Positions 13,301 through 23,061 of a stretch of DNA of 64,000 nt are shown piece after piece. The notes beneath the pieces were generated by a model. The model worked only from the letters and a program-made list of their open reading frames with translations. It was not told the DNA's origin and searched no databases. Numbering within the stretch: position 1 is the stretch's first letter; every line of letters starts with the position of its first letter. Origin of the DNA: Antedon bifida (Eukaryota > Echinodermata > Crinoidea > Comatulida > Antedonidae). The translations under genes and the position numbers were made by a program. Location of the stretch: NCBI GenBank assembly GCA_963402885.1, contig OY727096.1:6510001-6574000 (forward strand), read 5' to 3'.

Positions 13301-14560
13301 AGGATAGATACAGATTCTACGTGGGAGAATCTACGTGGTTTTTCCGCTTACCGTTACCGTGTGTGAAGCCTACCATCTGAAAAACTACGATAAAAACCAA
13401 CTAAATTATAAAGTATAAATTTACATTCTGAAGTTACATAAAGTATAATCTTCAGTCATTTAATTTTTTTTTTCAACAGTTTTTTGATTTTGTCATTGAT
13501 GCTTTTTTTGTAACTAACCAAAACCTAATGCTAAAGGAGTGAAAGAACTACAGTGATATTTTTGTACTCAGCATATATTTACTAGGTCACATGCCTATGA
13601 CAGAATGAAATTTACATATATTTGCAGTTTGCCAATAAGATAGATAGTGGATGACACATACAAAGTTAATTATCCCTTTGTTTTCAGATGTTAATGTTTT
13701 TTATATTTTGTTCTTTTGTAGGAAAAACTAGACTGGGTAATTGAACAAAGAAAAGAGAGAAAAATGACGGTATGGATTGCATTAAATTTGTAATTTTGTG
13801 GATGGGTATGGTACTGTGTGTGTCTACCATGTTGAAAACAGGAGATGAACCCCCCATCCCCCACTACTTTTTCATCTGCATTTATGTACACATGGCCAAG
13901 ACAATAAGCATCTAACCTAAGATAACATGACAAAGTAGCTATTTTAGAATCATATCTGTGAAATTTCTTACCATTTTTCAACCCAATCTAAATTCTTTAC
14001 TATTTGATGTTTTAATGATTTATTAATTAGCATAACCACAAGATTTTGTAAACAAATCTATTAATAATGTATTTATTTTTATTTTTACATTCCATCAATT
14101 TATTGAATCTTTCTACTCCACTCTATAAGCCTCAAATGAGCATGATAATTATAGTTTATGCATCCTGTAATTGGGAAGTTTATCGCCTTTGAATGCTTAT
14201 GAAATTAAGAAAAAAAAACAACTTAAAAATAACCAAGAATATAAACCTTTAACCAAGACTCCTACAGAACCGTTTTCTAAAAAGTTTTGACCTTAAACTT
14301 TCTGTAACATGCAGGAAAATATACCAATCACTATTTGAAGTTAAAAACAATTTAACTGTATTTATATTTAATTTGTCTAGATTCCGTCAACTTTAAAAGA
14401 AGAAAAAGAATATAACCCTTTCCTGCGGACCCATACAGAATCAATTCTGGAAATCGTTGGACTTAAAATTGACGACGAGTGTAAGGACAAAGAAGCAATC
14501 CGTGCAAAAGCTCTGCAAGAACTACGCTCACGAAAGGATAAGTATTGCTACAAACTATAA
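1251..14560 (+). CDS. PNKD/HAGHL-like metallo-beta-lactamase-fold hydrolase, 3' seven exons (5' end outside window)
   Basis: Seven exons join in frame: 1251-1343, 2614-2690, 2861-2947, 9035-9121, 9372-9439, 13722-13769 and 14381-14560, giving 212 residues plus stop, with GT/AG at every internal boundary and matching phases. The family hydrolyses glutathione thioesters (glyoxalase II type) or has lost that activity. Metal-site motifs appear in order: DHSGGN in the first exon (its first base completes a Trp codon begun in an exon off the left edge, so the missing exon should carry the start of the THxHxDH motif), PGHT, TGDLLF and WPGHEY. The C-terminal stretches YNPFLRTH and the basic QRKERK helix are typical of the PNKD/HAGH C-terminal helical domain. 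I prefer PNKD/HAGHL over canonical HAGH from the C-terminal match, but the two cannot be separated securely without an alignment. Two large introns (about 6.1 and 4.3 kb) carry most of the repeats in this half of the window. Confidence 0.9.
1471..2040. repeat. 29-bp minisatellite, about 19 copies
   Basis: Near-perfect tandem repeat with unit like gaacaattgactaattac plus aagacaataca. Variants (caatagaga, caataaaga) recur as blocks in the middle, showing higher-order copying of variant units. It lies in the intron between the first two visible exons. Confidence 0.95.
2614..2690 (+). CDS. PNKD-like exon with PGHT motif
   Basis: Acceptor tctcaacag, donor gtaatt. It encodes FTARFTPGHTIG; the His in PGHT is a conserved metal ligand of the fold. 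Confidence 0.9.
2861..2947 (+). CDS. PNKD-like exon with FTGDLLF motif
   Basis: Acceptor cccacttttag, donor gtaagt. It encodes GHTVYILDA and VFTGDLLFMAGTG; the Asp in TGDLLF is the bridging metal ligand. Only 170 bp of intron separates it from the previous exon. Confidence 0.9.
3165..3478. repeat. 15-bp minisatellite (ttgcttgtgtgtacc type)
   Basis: About 20 imperfect copies. Because the period is a multiple of three, all frames on both strands stay open (for example LACVY repeats on +), which produces spurious ORFs. Confidence 0.9.
3572..4000. repeat. three diverged direct repeats (gcagacaggatgagt type)
   Basis: Blocks near 3590, 3810 and 3945 share the order gcagacagRatRagt, then accttgtctggaaacacc, then ttcataaa; two are also preceded by gttagctcttcaattgRtgg. 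This is a local tandem duplication of about 150 bp units. Confidence 0.65.
4136..4532. mobile_element. MITE-like element with long inverted ends (ccaacaagatggcggc)
   Basis: ggaaccaacaagatggcggc at about 4183-4202 is inverted as gccgccatcttgttggttcc at about 4458-4477, and the similarity extends outward through gctagaKggc and aaaagtgatK on both sides. No coding capacity is visible. Confidence 0.7.
4620..5022 (-). mobile_element. chimeric 5S rRNA-tRNA SINE
   Basis: Read on the minus strand, a 5S-rRNA-like head (5022-4909) runs into a tRNA-like segment with a B-box-like GGGTTCGAGG (about 4850), then a body including gtgcacgttaaagaactt and ctattcgaaaagagtagggg. The 5'-5S-tRNA-core-3' order matches the known AmnSINE1/SINE3-type chimeras in principle. 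The body recurs in other SINEs here (10190-10506 and 44379-44737). Confidence 0.75.
4909..5022 (-). rRNA. 5S rRNA-like sequence (SINE head, probably not a functional gene)
   Basis: On the minus strand, ggccatac, accggttctcgtc, gatcaccgaagttaagcaac, gggcccggtt, ctggatgggagaccg and gggtgctgta occur in 5S order and spacing. The region after the GGTT is altered relative to canonical 5S, and the end runs straight into the tRNA-like SINE part, so a SINE head is more likely than a 5S gene. Confidence 0.7.
5080..5172. mobile_element. MITE family B copy (tcaaactagtttgacaaaaa)
   Basis: A short copy of the element seen in full at 15828-15980: tcaaactagtttgac, gtgcccaaaatatgg, tccatatgggcac, aaagtttgata. 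It sits about 60 bp beyond the SINE. Confidence 0.75.
5845..6510. repeat. 52-bp minisatellite, about 12 copies
   Basis: Unit of the form aatataatgtgaacatgaac, agtgtctagagtttgcttgc, tgcaaagaatgt. The central copies are almost identical and the edge copies diverged. Minus-strand ORFs over it are repeat artefacts. Confidence 0.95.
6511..8324. other. intronic DNA with one dispersed-repeat-like block
   Basis: AT-rich, no exon recognised. The block at 7255-7510 is described separately. 8080-8324 has raised GC and a short stretch reading ALPNDIKIA, weakly like a LINE ORF2 end. Confidence 0.4.
7255..7510 (+). repeat. possible dispersed repeat (gttttcaaggcagatttaaa)
   Basis: Follows an (ATA)n tract and reads like a non-coding interspersed repeat, with gcgccaattcc, gttttcaaggcagatttaaa and ggtcattccataagc. 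No second copy in the window. The call rests on resemblance to common marine-invertebrate repeats. Confidence 0.35.
8325..8537. mobile_element. MITE family A copy
   Basis: Inverted ends ttaagcttggttcccactag and ctagtgggaaccatgcttta, with an internal gcccttccaataattgtg shared with the copy at 23062-23280, in opposite orientation. Confidence 0.85.
8690..8965 (+). mobile_element. non-LTR retrotransposon (LINE) 3' remnant
   Basis: Translation around 8752-8850 reads KSLRYKGALEWNNL then DIHSSTTLKSFKHN, the typical C-terminal end of LINE reverse-transcriptase ORFs, broken by stops upstream. A short 3' UTR ends in ttaaataaacttgaattgaa. Severely 5' truncated and inactive. Confidence 0.7.
9035..9121 (+). 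CDS. PNKD-like exon ending in WPG
   Basis: Acceptor tttttttag, donor gtaata. It encodes GRMFESSAMEMLQSL and DDTFIWP; the WPGHEY motif is split across this exon and the next. Confidence 0.9.
9372..9439 (+). CDS. PNKD-like exon with GHEYAKSNLTF
   Basis: Acceptor ttgatacag, donor gtaaag. It carries the last metal-binding His (GHEY) and ends exactly on a codon boundary after KVK. Confidence 0.9.
10190..10506 (-). mobile_element. tRNA-derived SINE lacking the 5S head
   Basis: Shares with 4620-4908, in the same order, gtaccaagttcttta, aaggaYgaggcaatgagagt, cgaaYccatgcctctcacatg and taccattaYgccat. An A-rich insert of about 45 bp (near 10360-10405) interrupts the body. Confidence 0.7.
12675..12779 (+). 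other. possible alternative terminal exon of the PNKD-like gene
   Basis: A consensus acceptor (tttttag) is followed by 34 open codons and TAA, starting LVREIAEVYNRVGDE. Its phase fits the end of the exon at 9372-9439, so splicing would give a shorter protein lacking the YNPFLRTH domain. It is also compatible with a chance ORF, and I recognise no family. Confidence 0.25.
13204..13371. mobile_element. MITE family C copy 1
   Basis: Left end aggccaatttacacagatga then gcggtaacggtaa; right end ttaccgttaccgtgtgtgaa. Same family as 14747-14972; both lie in or just past the PNKD-like gene. Confidence 0.75.
13722..13769 (+). CDS. PNKD-like 48-base exon (EKLDWVIEQRKERKMT)
   Basis: Acceptor ttcttttgtag, donor gtatgg, both ends on codon boundaries. 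It encodes the conserved basic helix that precedes the PST...YNPFLR segment. Confidence 0.88.
14381..14560 (+). CDS. PNKD-like terminal coding exon with stop
   Basis: Acceptor atttgtctag. It encodes IPSTLKEEKEYNPFLRTH, then a helix ending RSRKDKYCYKL and TAA. An AATAAA-containing stretch lies about 1 kb downstream (near 15567), so the 3' UTR may be long. Confidence 0.9.
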   Translation: MPSTLKEEKEYNPFLRTHTESILEIVGLKIDDECKDKEAIRAKALQELRSRKDKYCYKL

Positions 14561-14746
14561 GGTCAATGCCAATACACCAGGGCACTTGGCAGACATTTAA
14601 CCTACATTGTATTGTTACACTATATACAGTACTTGGGGATAAGCCCACTGTGGGGTATAACATAAGTTTCACCTTAAAATTTGGAAAGGGATGTGAGTAC
14701 AGGTCAAACCACTACATTTTGACCCTTGCAGTATTCTGCAGTATAA

Positions 14747-14972
14747 AGGCCAATTTACACAGACGAGCGGTAATGGTATACATAGCTTGTCCCACATAGA
14801 ATATGTGTCTCTCCTAATATGCGTAAACTGCCCATCGCTACGCGTTTTGTGTACATGGTCATAAGAAATAACAAGGATTTAATTCAATTATTTTATTCTG
14901 TCAAGGACTCTGGCTTGAAAAGTGATTCTATATTTTTATTACCATTGCCGCTCATCTGTGTAAATTGGGCTT
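14747..14972. mobile_element. MITE family C copy 2
   Basis: Inverted ends aggccaatttacacagacga and ctcatctgtgtaaattgggc, each followed inward by gcggtaatgg or its complement. Non-coding interior. Confidence 0.8.
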
Positions 14973-15205
14973 AAAGTTTATCTCTCAAACAATTTTGTGT
15001 TCTAGTGGGGTGAAGGTATGCTTGAGTCAAATTGGGGTGTTTGCTTTCTCTATGTAGGACCTGTCCTTAAGGAAAGTTGTTATATATTATATATTTGTGT
15101 CTGCTTTAACATGAGGAAAATATTATATCGAATTACAAGAGATCTGAATTTTACATGTATGTATATAGAAAATATTGTTTGAAGGTTTGCATGGCGAAAT
15201 CAAAC

Positions 15206-15318
15206 GTTGATATAAAGTTTGCGGTACACCACGTATATTAGTTCATTCTCACTCCTGAGAAACTCAACAATTCTTTTCAGAACTAATATACGTGGTGTAC
15301 CACAAACTTTATATCAAC
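15206..15318. repeat. 113-bp hairpin with ~39-bp arms
   Basis: gttgatataaagtttgcggt...attagttc is inverted as gaactaatatacgtggtgta...atatcaac with one or two mismatches around a ~35-base loop. Probably a MITE or foldback element. Confidence 0.85.
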
Positions 15319-15827
15319 ATAAATAGAAAATAATTTGAAAATGGATTTTTTATCAGGGGGGAGTGTGATTGTATTATGAAAATGGCAGTTCTGAATGCCC
15401 TTTCACCTTTTATTCTTCCATCCTATCATGACCAGTTTATTAGCTTAACACTTTAACTTTCACAGTACTGGAAACTGGACAACCTGAGATTTACTTACTT
15501 ATTTAGTACAGTATTATGTTATTGGTCAATTATGTAAAGTGTATTACTATACTATATATGGATTAATAAAATATTATGAGGAACAATTCAACATTATACA
15601 CTGCCATTATTGAGTAAAGTTAAATATTTTGATATTTATGTTCTTTATCTAGTGTCACATAATATTTTTTATAACACTTTATGATTAAATTTATTTTTAT
15701 ATTTTCTTTAACCCTTGCTTTTTATATTACTTAAAAAGATTGTCCTCAACATACACAATATGGAAATTTGACTTTTATTGGCACATATGCACAGTTTTAT
15801 CAAATTATTATATTCACTTGTGTAAAG

Positions 15828-15980
15828 CTGTCTACACTATCAAACTAGTTTGACAAAAAAAGTGTGATGTGCCCAAATATGGTAGTGATGTGCCCAAATA
15901 TGGTAGTGATACGACATCATCATGTCCATATATGGGCACATCACATTTTTTTGTCACATAAAGTTTGATAGTGTAGACAG
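15828..15980. mobile_element. MITE family B, full copy
   Basis: Inverted ends ctgtctacactatcaaacta and aaagtttgatagtgtagaca; the interior repeats gtgatgtgcccaaatatggt twice. A shorter copy is at 5080-5172. Confidence 0.85.
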
Positions 15981-17294
15981 GGCTTAAAAGAGTGACAACC
16001 ATTAATTATTATTATTTACTATTGTTATTATATTCTTGTTCAATTATGTAAACTATTACAGTACCATATATGGATTAATAGAAAATTGTATAAGAACAAT
16101 GGGACATTATAATACACTGCCATATTGAATAAACCATGGAGCTAGGTCCATTAATAAACTTAAGGATTTTGATATATGTTCTTAATTTAGTGTCACATAG
16201 TATTTTTACACTTTCTGATTTAATTTGTTGTTATATGTTTTTTATATTACATAATTAGATAAGATACCTTAAGTAAAAAGACATTTAACTTCCATCATTA
16301 CAACATGTTTTTACACATTTATAATTTCATTCTTTTTCCAACAATCATTTTTCCAATACAATTTATATACACAATTCTCTATTGCATCCCCAACAGAAAA
16401 GATAACTTGTATATGACATGCAATGGGTCACTTAAGCTTTGCTAATAGGTTTTCAACAACCCCAACATCATCAAGCAAGTGATATAAAAAGTCATATAAA
16501 AATGATAAAATATGAATATTCTGTATACAAATACATTTTTTGTTTATTACTAATTCCTGTGCTATATATTTCATAATTATTTTATTATAATACCATTGTA
16601 TTTTTCCATTAGTTTTTATTGGTTAAGTCTGCTTTTTATTTATTGTTTTATAATATGTATTATTGTGTATTGTCCTTGATACTATATGTAAACTATACAA
16701 ATAAATATACAATATTGTGAAAGGCTTATAATATTAAACATTTATAGTTGGATTATATTTTGTGGTTGATGATGTCACTTCCTGTTTGTTGCTTATAACA
16801 ATATTCATAATTCCAAAGATAGGCACTATCTTTGATAATTCTTAAAAGATAGGTATTACTCAATATATAGGTGGCGCTATCCATTTTGTATGCAAATATA
16901 GGCCTCCTGTAAACAAAATTTACTATCAATTCACTTTAGGCCTACAGGAAAAGCATCCTAGAACAAAAAACGAAATAAATTTCCTCTATGAATCAAATAA
17001 GATTCTCCTCATAAACTCAATCAACATGGAATGATCTTTCTACAGCTATTTAATTTAATCAAGCTATATTAATGATAGACAACAAAGAAGATCACAATAA
17101 TAAAGTATGCCTACAAAATATACATTCTGTTATTAATTATGATAATAATGTAACAGTTGGAGCCAAAATTGTTGGTTTTGTTTCACTATTTAAAACTGTA
17201 TACATTTACAATAGGCTTACTAAGCTACTTTAAGTTAGTTTGCTGCCACCTCTCTGCTTTCTTCGCTTGGGTAAGCTCATTTGCATTTCTATAG

Positions 17295-17415
17295 ATGCCA
17301 GGTGCCTTTGTTTTAGCTGGCCATGCATTCTATCCTTTTGTTGTTGGTTTGTATCTTGTAGTCTATGATGTAGAACACAATGGAAAGAAGCCTGTTTGTA
17401 TGTGGGCACAACCGG
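17295..17415 (+). CDS. orphan coding exon, one hydrophobic segment, unidentified
   Basis: An ATG directly follows a pyrimidine-rich acceptor-like tttctatag; the frame runs MPGAFVLAGHAFYPFVVGLY, on to KKPVCMWAQP, and ends at a perfect donor (ccgg|gtaag). The GHAF..F..GLY pattern is weakly like the start of TMEM45/DUF716 membrane proteins, but I would not name it. No partner exon was found downstream, so it may be a relic or the first exon of a poorly visible gene. Confidence 0.4.
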
Positions 17416-18002
17416 GTAAGCTAAACTTTATTATTAATAAACAGATTTGCTTAGAGGTTATTATTCTGCCGTTGTTTGTTCAATCAAACTATTCATCTTT
17501 ACTTTGCTGTAGTAGAAAAGCAGCAAGTTGGTTTGATGACGTAGTACTAGACCTGTAAACGCGTAATTGTTGCAGGTTTCTATGTTGTTTTTTTCATTTT
17601 AAAGTTTTCCATCATATCTTCTGTATCGGCTTCAACACGGAAGAGAAATCGATTGAAAAGTCATGACCGTACTAGCAATTGTGAGAGTTTTCTTCGAAAC
17701 AGTACAGTTGTTGATACTAATTATTAGTTTAATATTTTGTATCGTTTACTTTTAGTTGCAATTTCGTCGTATAACTTATATTTATAGCATATTATTTTTG
17801 GAAATATTATTATTGGAAGCGTGAACTGTTTCAGCAATTAAAAAGTATTTTTGGCAATGTTGAAGCAATTGTTTGTTGAAGCATTCATTACTAAAATGTT
17901 TTGCGGGTTTGTTTTCTCTTCTGTGGAACAAAATGTACACACACACACACTTAAAAAAAAATTTTCTTTTCGACAACTCCAAGAATTTTATTTTCTCCCT
18001 TA

Positions 18003-18086
18003 TTTTTAGTCAACGCGACTCTTTAGCTCACTATGTCGGTCGGTCGGTCGGTAAACACTAACTCAAGTTTGCGCACGCGACTGCAG
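18003..18086 (-). mobile_element. MITE family D copy (AGTCGCGTG ends, GACC core)
   Basis: On the minus strand: cagtcgcgtgcgc...gttagtgtttaccgaccgac...catagtgag...agtcgcgttgactaaaaat. Same family as 41159-41265 and 57974-58175. Confidence 0.75.
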
Positions 18087-18361
18087 CCATGTACATGGTC
18101 TTGTTTATTTTCAGAATATTATTTTACTATTTAATTAGTATTTACTTAAAGGAGAAAGACTAATGGGAAAGAACTGTCTTTAGACCACTGAACCTATATT
18201 ATTGATATTTCATTATTGTAGGCCTACAGTAGCACAATACACGATTAATAATGGTCACTAAAAATCAATGGTAATGTTATTACCATTGGTTTTAGTTACC
18301 ATATTAATCATTTTCATAATTTTTCAATTACAGTTTTTTATAGGCCCTATACAAGGTTTGT

Positions 18362-18600
18362 TTGTATGTTAGTAGTGACTAGGTTAGGTATATATATATA
18401 TGATATAGGTAACATGACCTATTTCTTGTATGTTAGTAGTGACTAGGTTAGGTCTATATATATGATATAGGTCTCATGACCTATTTCTTCATTAAACTTT
18501 CTAAATAATTTGTCAAGTATAGTTGTATAGGCCCTAGGTTTGTCGTGACTTATAATATAGGTTATATATAATATAGGTAACATGACCTATTTCTTAATAC
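18362..18600. repeat. three ~65-bp direct repeats (gatataggtaacatgaccta)
   Basis: Two close copies of tatgttagtagtgactaggt followed by gatataggtNNcatgaccta, plus a more diverged third copy ending in the same gacctatttctt. Confidence 0.75.
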
Positions 18601-20819
18601 GTAATCACTAAACTTTCTAATTAAAACTATATTTGTGATGATCACACTATGTTGAAACGTAGAGATATACTTATTTCTTCATGGTTGAAATAAAAAGCGT
18701 GTACATATTCCATGATAACTCCGCCTCCTTTCATTGCAATACCAGGATGTAACAAGTACATCCTCCAATCACTAACCTTGATATTCAGGATGTTGTTGTT
18801 ATCATTTCACATCATGTGACGTGCGTATAAATTAAAGAGGAGGTGCAATAGGGCGGGACTGTGAGCCAGACAGCGTCATGAGAAGCCATAAAAACACTTG
18901 TTTTAATCCAGGTAGCACGCGATCAGTTGTTATCACGCAAAATATGATTAGTCATAGAATAATGATACAATCTATCAGCAATATTACATTTAATTCACAT
19001 TCTCAATAATAGAATAGGCCTAAATTGTTGTTTTCCGTTGACGGGTCAATGTACGGCAGTGGAACCACTGTCAAACTTTTTTTCGTTTGCGGTGTCCATC
19101 GCATTTATTTAATTATTTTTCTTTTTATATTTTTACATTTTGTGTATATCAAAATACATTAGGCCTACTGTACTGTAGGCAAACTCTTTTACAGTATATT
19201 TATTTTGATTTAATTTGTTTTCTTACATGTTTATGTCTCGTCATGTTGTATTTTTGCTGATCAGCCTCGGCTGGATGGACCACCCTCGTAAAATATTGTT
19301 GAAATAAAAATAAATAAATAAATACATTTTTTTATATTTTTTTTAAGCGTAACGTCAATGCCTAGATTAGTGGATTTAATGGCTGTATGAAAAGTACCCT
19401 AGCATTGAAATGTGCAAAAAGTAATATTCGTAGTCCATCTGTAAATGTTTCGGTTTACCTAATATGTAATGTAGTCATATTTTATTTGTGTCATCTTTAG
19501 GCCTATCATTTAGGCTTACCATTTTTTTCCCTGATCTAATGCTAAAGTTTATTTTTCGAAACCATTCATTAATTTAGTGTTTAGCAGGTACAACGATTGT
19601 AAAAATCATGATTGATTCTGACGCTATGAATAGAACTAACTGACAATATAATGTTGTATATGTAGCTCTTCACAAAATAATAACAATAATAACTTAAACC
19701 CAGGTTCTCAATTTCAGCTACAAAATCGATGAAATACAGAATTCCAATACAAATGCTTTTATTAATTATAACACAACTGCTTACTTTTAAAACTCAATAC
19801 TAACTACACAGATCTGACTCATCTATCCAATTTCACAGTATTCCTAGATAACACAGGCTATAAAACTTTCTTATTCCCCACCACAAAACCCACAAAATGG
19901 ACCAGTTGTTATGGAAACCTAGATAAAGGAGGTACAGTCTTAATTAATTCAGAGTGTGGAATGTGTAAAATCAAACTAAGATATGATCATTGAGGATATA
20001 CAAGCTACTAAGTAAATATGAACTTAAATACAATAAGATAATAATACTGCTTTTAGAGTATCGCTACATAGGCCTATAGCTTAAATCTGCAAATATGTTC
20101 TGAGCTTAGAATCCGTCAGTCTTACTGTATGTGAAATGGCAGGTATAGCATTGGAGATGTTTGGCTTGTTCAAATTCATCGTAATATTTATACAAAGGTG
20201 TAAATATATCGAATTCCAGATTTTGTGTGAAAATCTATTTTTACCCGCACTACGATTTCGTTTACAAATTTGAAAACTATTTATACCTTTTTAATACACC
20301 AATGATGCTGTTAACCAAAGTAATGCTTGTTTCTAAACTTAAACGCAGAATAAATAGTTGTGAAAGTTCATAGCGTATGCACAATTTGTAATGGGGAATT
20401 TTAAGGTATTTATAATCATTTATCTTATTAGTTTATCAACTACAAATATCAATACAATACAAAGATCGATACCTTTCAAATCACTTCTCAAATAATGTAT
20501 TTCTTATTTTGTTCCCAAAGAAATTACAAAATGAAACAATATAGTATCATTTTCAAGTGATGGACACGTCACGTATCCAATCATCATGTTAATTGGCACT
20601 AATGGAATCTTTCAGCAGAGACCAAGATAGAAGTTATGTCTAATTTATTTGATTGATTGATACATAAATATCTATAAAAAGAAAGTTTGTTCTTTCTATT
20701 TCTGGGTCTATTTTTAGGTCTAAATAGTTCTTTGAAAAGTTTATTTTCATATCTATATTGATCAGATGGAATCACCACTTGCTTTGTAACAGAATGTCTA
20801 CTAACGTTCTACAATATAT

Positions 20820-22970
20820 CGTGTTTTAATATGTGTCTTCTGATCAGTTTGCTGATTGTTAGATATAACTGAAGAACTTGAACAGCCTGTTAAATTTTTA
20901 CTTTGTTAAATATGGCTCATACGATCAAATAAAACGTACGGAATAAATGGACAAGGTGGTTATAGCTATTCAAATTACTACCAAACATTCTCTGAAGAAA
21001 ACGTTAAAAAAATAAGTACTTCATCTTTCAATGATGAAGGAATAATACATATGCCTGGACGAGGATCAACTTACACAGATATTTCAATGACAGTGAATGT
21101 TAATCAAACTTTCAAAGACTTCAAAGGGAGAACTTAAAATACCGAGTATAGAAATAATTAGTGGTGAAAATCCAAACTTTGAACTGGTGGTAGAGAGCAT
21201 CTTTTGTTGTGTAGCTAGGTTGGAGTTGGTCAAAGTAGGCCTACGTATAAATAGATATTGAATGGAAACGTTCACAATACTGGCACAGAGACATGCTTTC
21301 ATGATTTGTCTGTTGGTATTTACAGTGTTACTGAAAATCACGTCAGACTTTCGGCAGAATTTGAAGTAGCCATTACACAAACTGGATCGGTACCAATAGA
21401 CAAAATGATAACTGCTAACCCAGATCCTACATCTATTCAGCACACGTCAGATACTGTAGAATTTGAAGTAAACGATATAACAGAGATACATGCAAGCTCT
21501 TGGAATGAGGGTAGACTTATGCCAACAGACAAAATGATAACCGCTAACCATCATACAGCTAGGCCTATAACCTTAGATTCTGTAGAATTTGAAGTAAACA
21601 ATATAACAGAGACAAGTTATTGGATAGAAGTCAATTGCGATCAAGATTTAAAAGATTTTAGCATTATAATACTTGTACTCTTGTTGTTTGTCGTCATAGT
21701 TGTATTGCTTTATGTACTGAAAAGATTCCACGATGAGAAGTCTGGAATGAAACACGACAAAACAAATGTAAAGCTTCGTAAAGCCGTATATTATGGAAAT
21801 AAAGATGACGATGAAACTTCAGCAAGTAGACAAGCAGAGGCTGTGAAACCAAAGGCAGCAGACAATGAATCTTTCAAATCATTTTCAAATCTTTTACTTT
21901 CAAATAATAGTAAATCAGCCGAACAATCTGAAGATATATATTATAGAATTGCAGATGAGAAAGATCAATCTTCAACAAGGAGACATGAGAAAGCGGTAAG
22001 ACCGAATCAAGCAGACAACGAGCCGTCCAGATTTAAAAAGGAATGCACAAAAGAAGAACCATCTGAAAACATATATTATGTCATTAGAAACAGTGACAAT
22101 CGACTTTCAGCCAATCGACAGGTGAATACTGCAAAACCAGAGGAAGCAGATGAATCCTTCAAACCCAAGACGAATGAAAATACGAATGTGAAACAATCTG
22201 AAGACATATACTATAGCATTGCAGATGATGATTATCAACGTTCAACATATCATAGTCAGCCAGACATTGCAAGACCAAATCAAGCAGATAAAGAATCAAC
22301 TAAATTTACCGAAGAAACTACGAAAGTGGAACAATTTGAAGACGAATATTATATGGTTGTTTTTGATAATGATCACCATCAACCTTCAGCAAATAAAAGA
22401 GCAAAAGCTGTTACAGAAAAGCCACAATTTCCGAAAGAACATAATACAGAACATACTGAAGATGTGTATACCAGTATTAATGAAAGTATACTGACGAAAG
22501 TAGTGAGACAGCAAGAAGACAATGAACCAGTTGAGTCTATGAAGAAAAGTAGGCCTACAAAAGTAGCACAAATTAAAGATGTCTATACAAGTATTGATGA
22601 AAGTGATGAGCCTTCAACAAGTAGGCTGACGGAAGTACCGAGACCCAAGCAAGAAGTCAATGATCAATTTGAGTCTGCGACGAAAAGTAGGCCTACAAAA
22701 GTAGCACAAACTAAAGATGTATATACAAGTATTGATGAAAGTGATCAGCCTTCAACAAGTAAACTGACAAACGTAGTGAGACCAAAGCAAGATAATGAAT
22801 CTACGAAGGAAAGTATTAAGGTAGAACAATCTGAAGGTTTAGGCCTATATAGCATTAAAGATGAGGAAGCAGATAAGGTACATACCTCGCAAAATGTAAC
22901 ATATAACACAGAACGTTTTGAGCTCTTCACAAATGAATATTACGGCTGTAGCTTCAATGTGACCAATTAA
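20820..22970 (+). pseudogene. receptor copy A: decayed ectodomain, intact stalk-TM-tail ORF
   Basis: From about 20820 the signal-peptide and Ig regions are recognisable but ruined: the start ATG corresponds to ATA, and a TGA follows within 20 codons. The reading frame then opens at 21255 (first complete codon run begins with TTG, not ATG) and stays open for about 570 codons to 22970. It encodes the end of the membrane-proximal Ig-like domain, a stalk with three SDSVEFEV-type repeats, a TM helix (DFSIIILVLLLFVVIVVLLY) and the longest tail of the cluster. That tail has nine tyrosine modules (cores YYGN, YYRI, YYVI, YYSI, YYMV, YTSI three times, LYSI) and the terminal box FTNEYYG. Either the ectodomain was lost recently or the tail is spliced to something not visible. 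No signal peptide remains in frame. Confidence 0.8.
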
Positions 22971-23061
22971 TCCTAAACTGCGAAAAAAAGAAATAGAGGA
23001 TAAAGACGACACTAGTTGTACAGAACCATGATGATGATGATACAATATTTTAAAATATCAT

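Larger units (their letters stand above)
9440..13721. other. 4.3-kb intron
   Basis: AT-rich intronic DNA. Contents worth naming are the SINE at 10190-10506, the possible alternative exon at 12675-12779 and the MITE at 13204-13371. Nothing else recognised. Confidence 0.6.
14973..17294. other. intergenic DNA with hairpin and MITE
   Basis: AT-rich, no coding exon recognised. Contains the hairpin at 15206-15318 and the MITE at 15828-15980; flanks of the latter (near 15540 and 16040) look like a diverged direct duplication (cattatacactgccat, tggattaata). Confidence 0.5.
17416..20820. other. intergenic DNA before the receptor cluster
   Basis: Contains the MITE at 18003-18086 and the duplicated block at 18362-18600. 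From about 20140 on, the DNA is homologous to 30410-30610 (ggcattggagatg, gtatgcacaatttgtaatgg), i.e. shared 5' flank of two receptor copies. No coding sequence recognised. Confidence 0.6.

Noticed and set aside
14545-14799. 84-codon ORF overlapping the end of the PNKD-like gene
   Set aside because: Runs from the terminal exon in another frame into the 3' region and the MITE; no family or splice support.
21258-21260. Translation start of receptor A at 21258
   Set aside because: The codon is TTG, matching the Leu of TLNG inside Ig domain 3 of the intact copies; not a start. The same applies to 30666.
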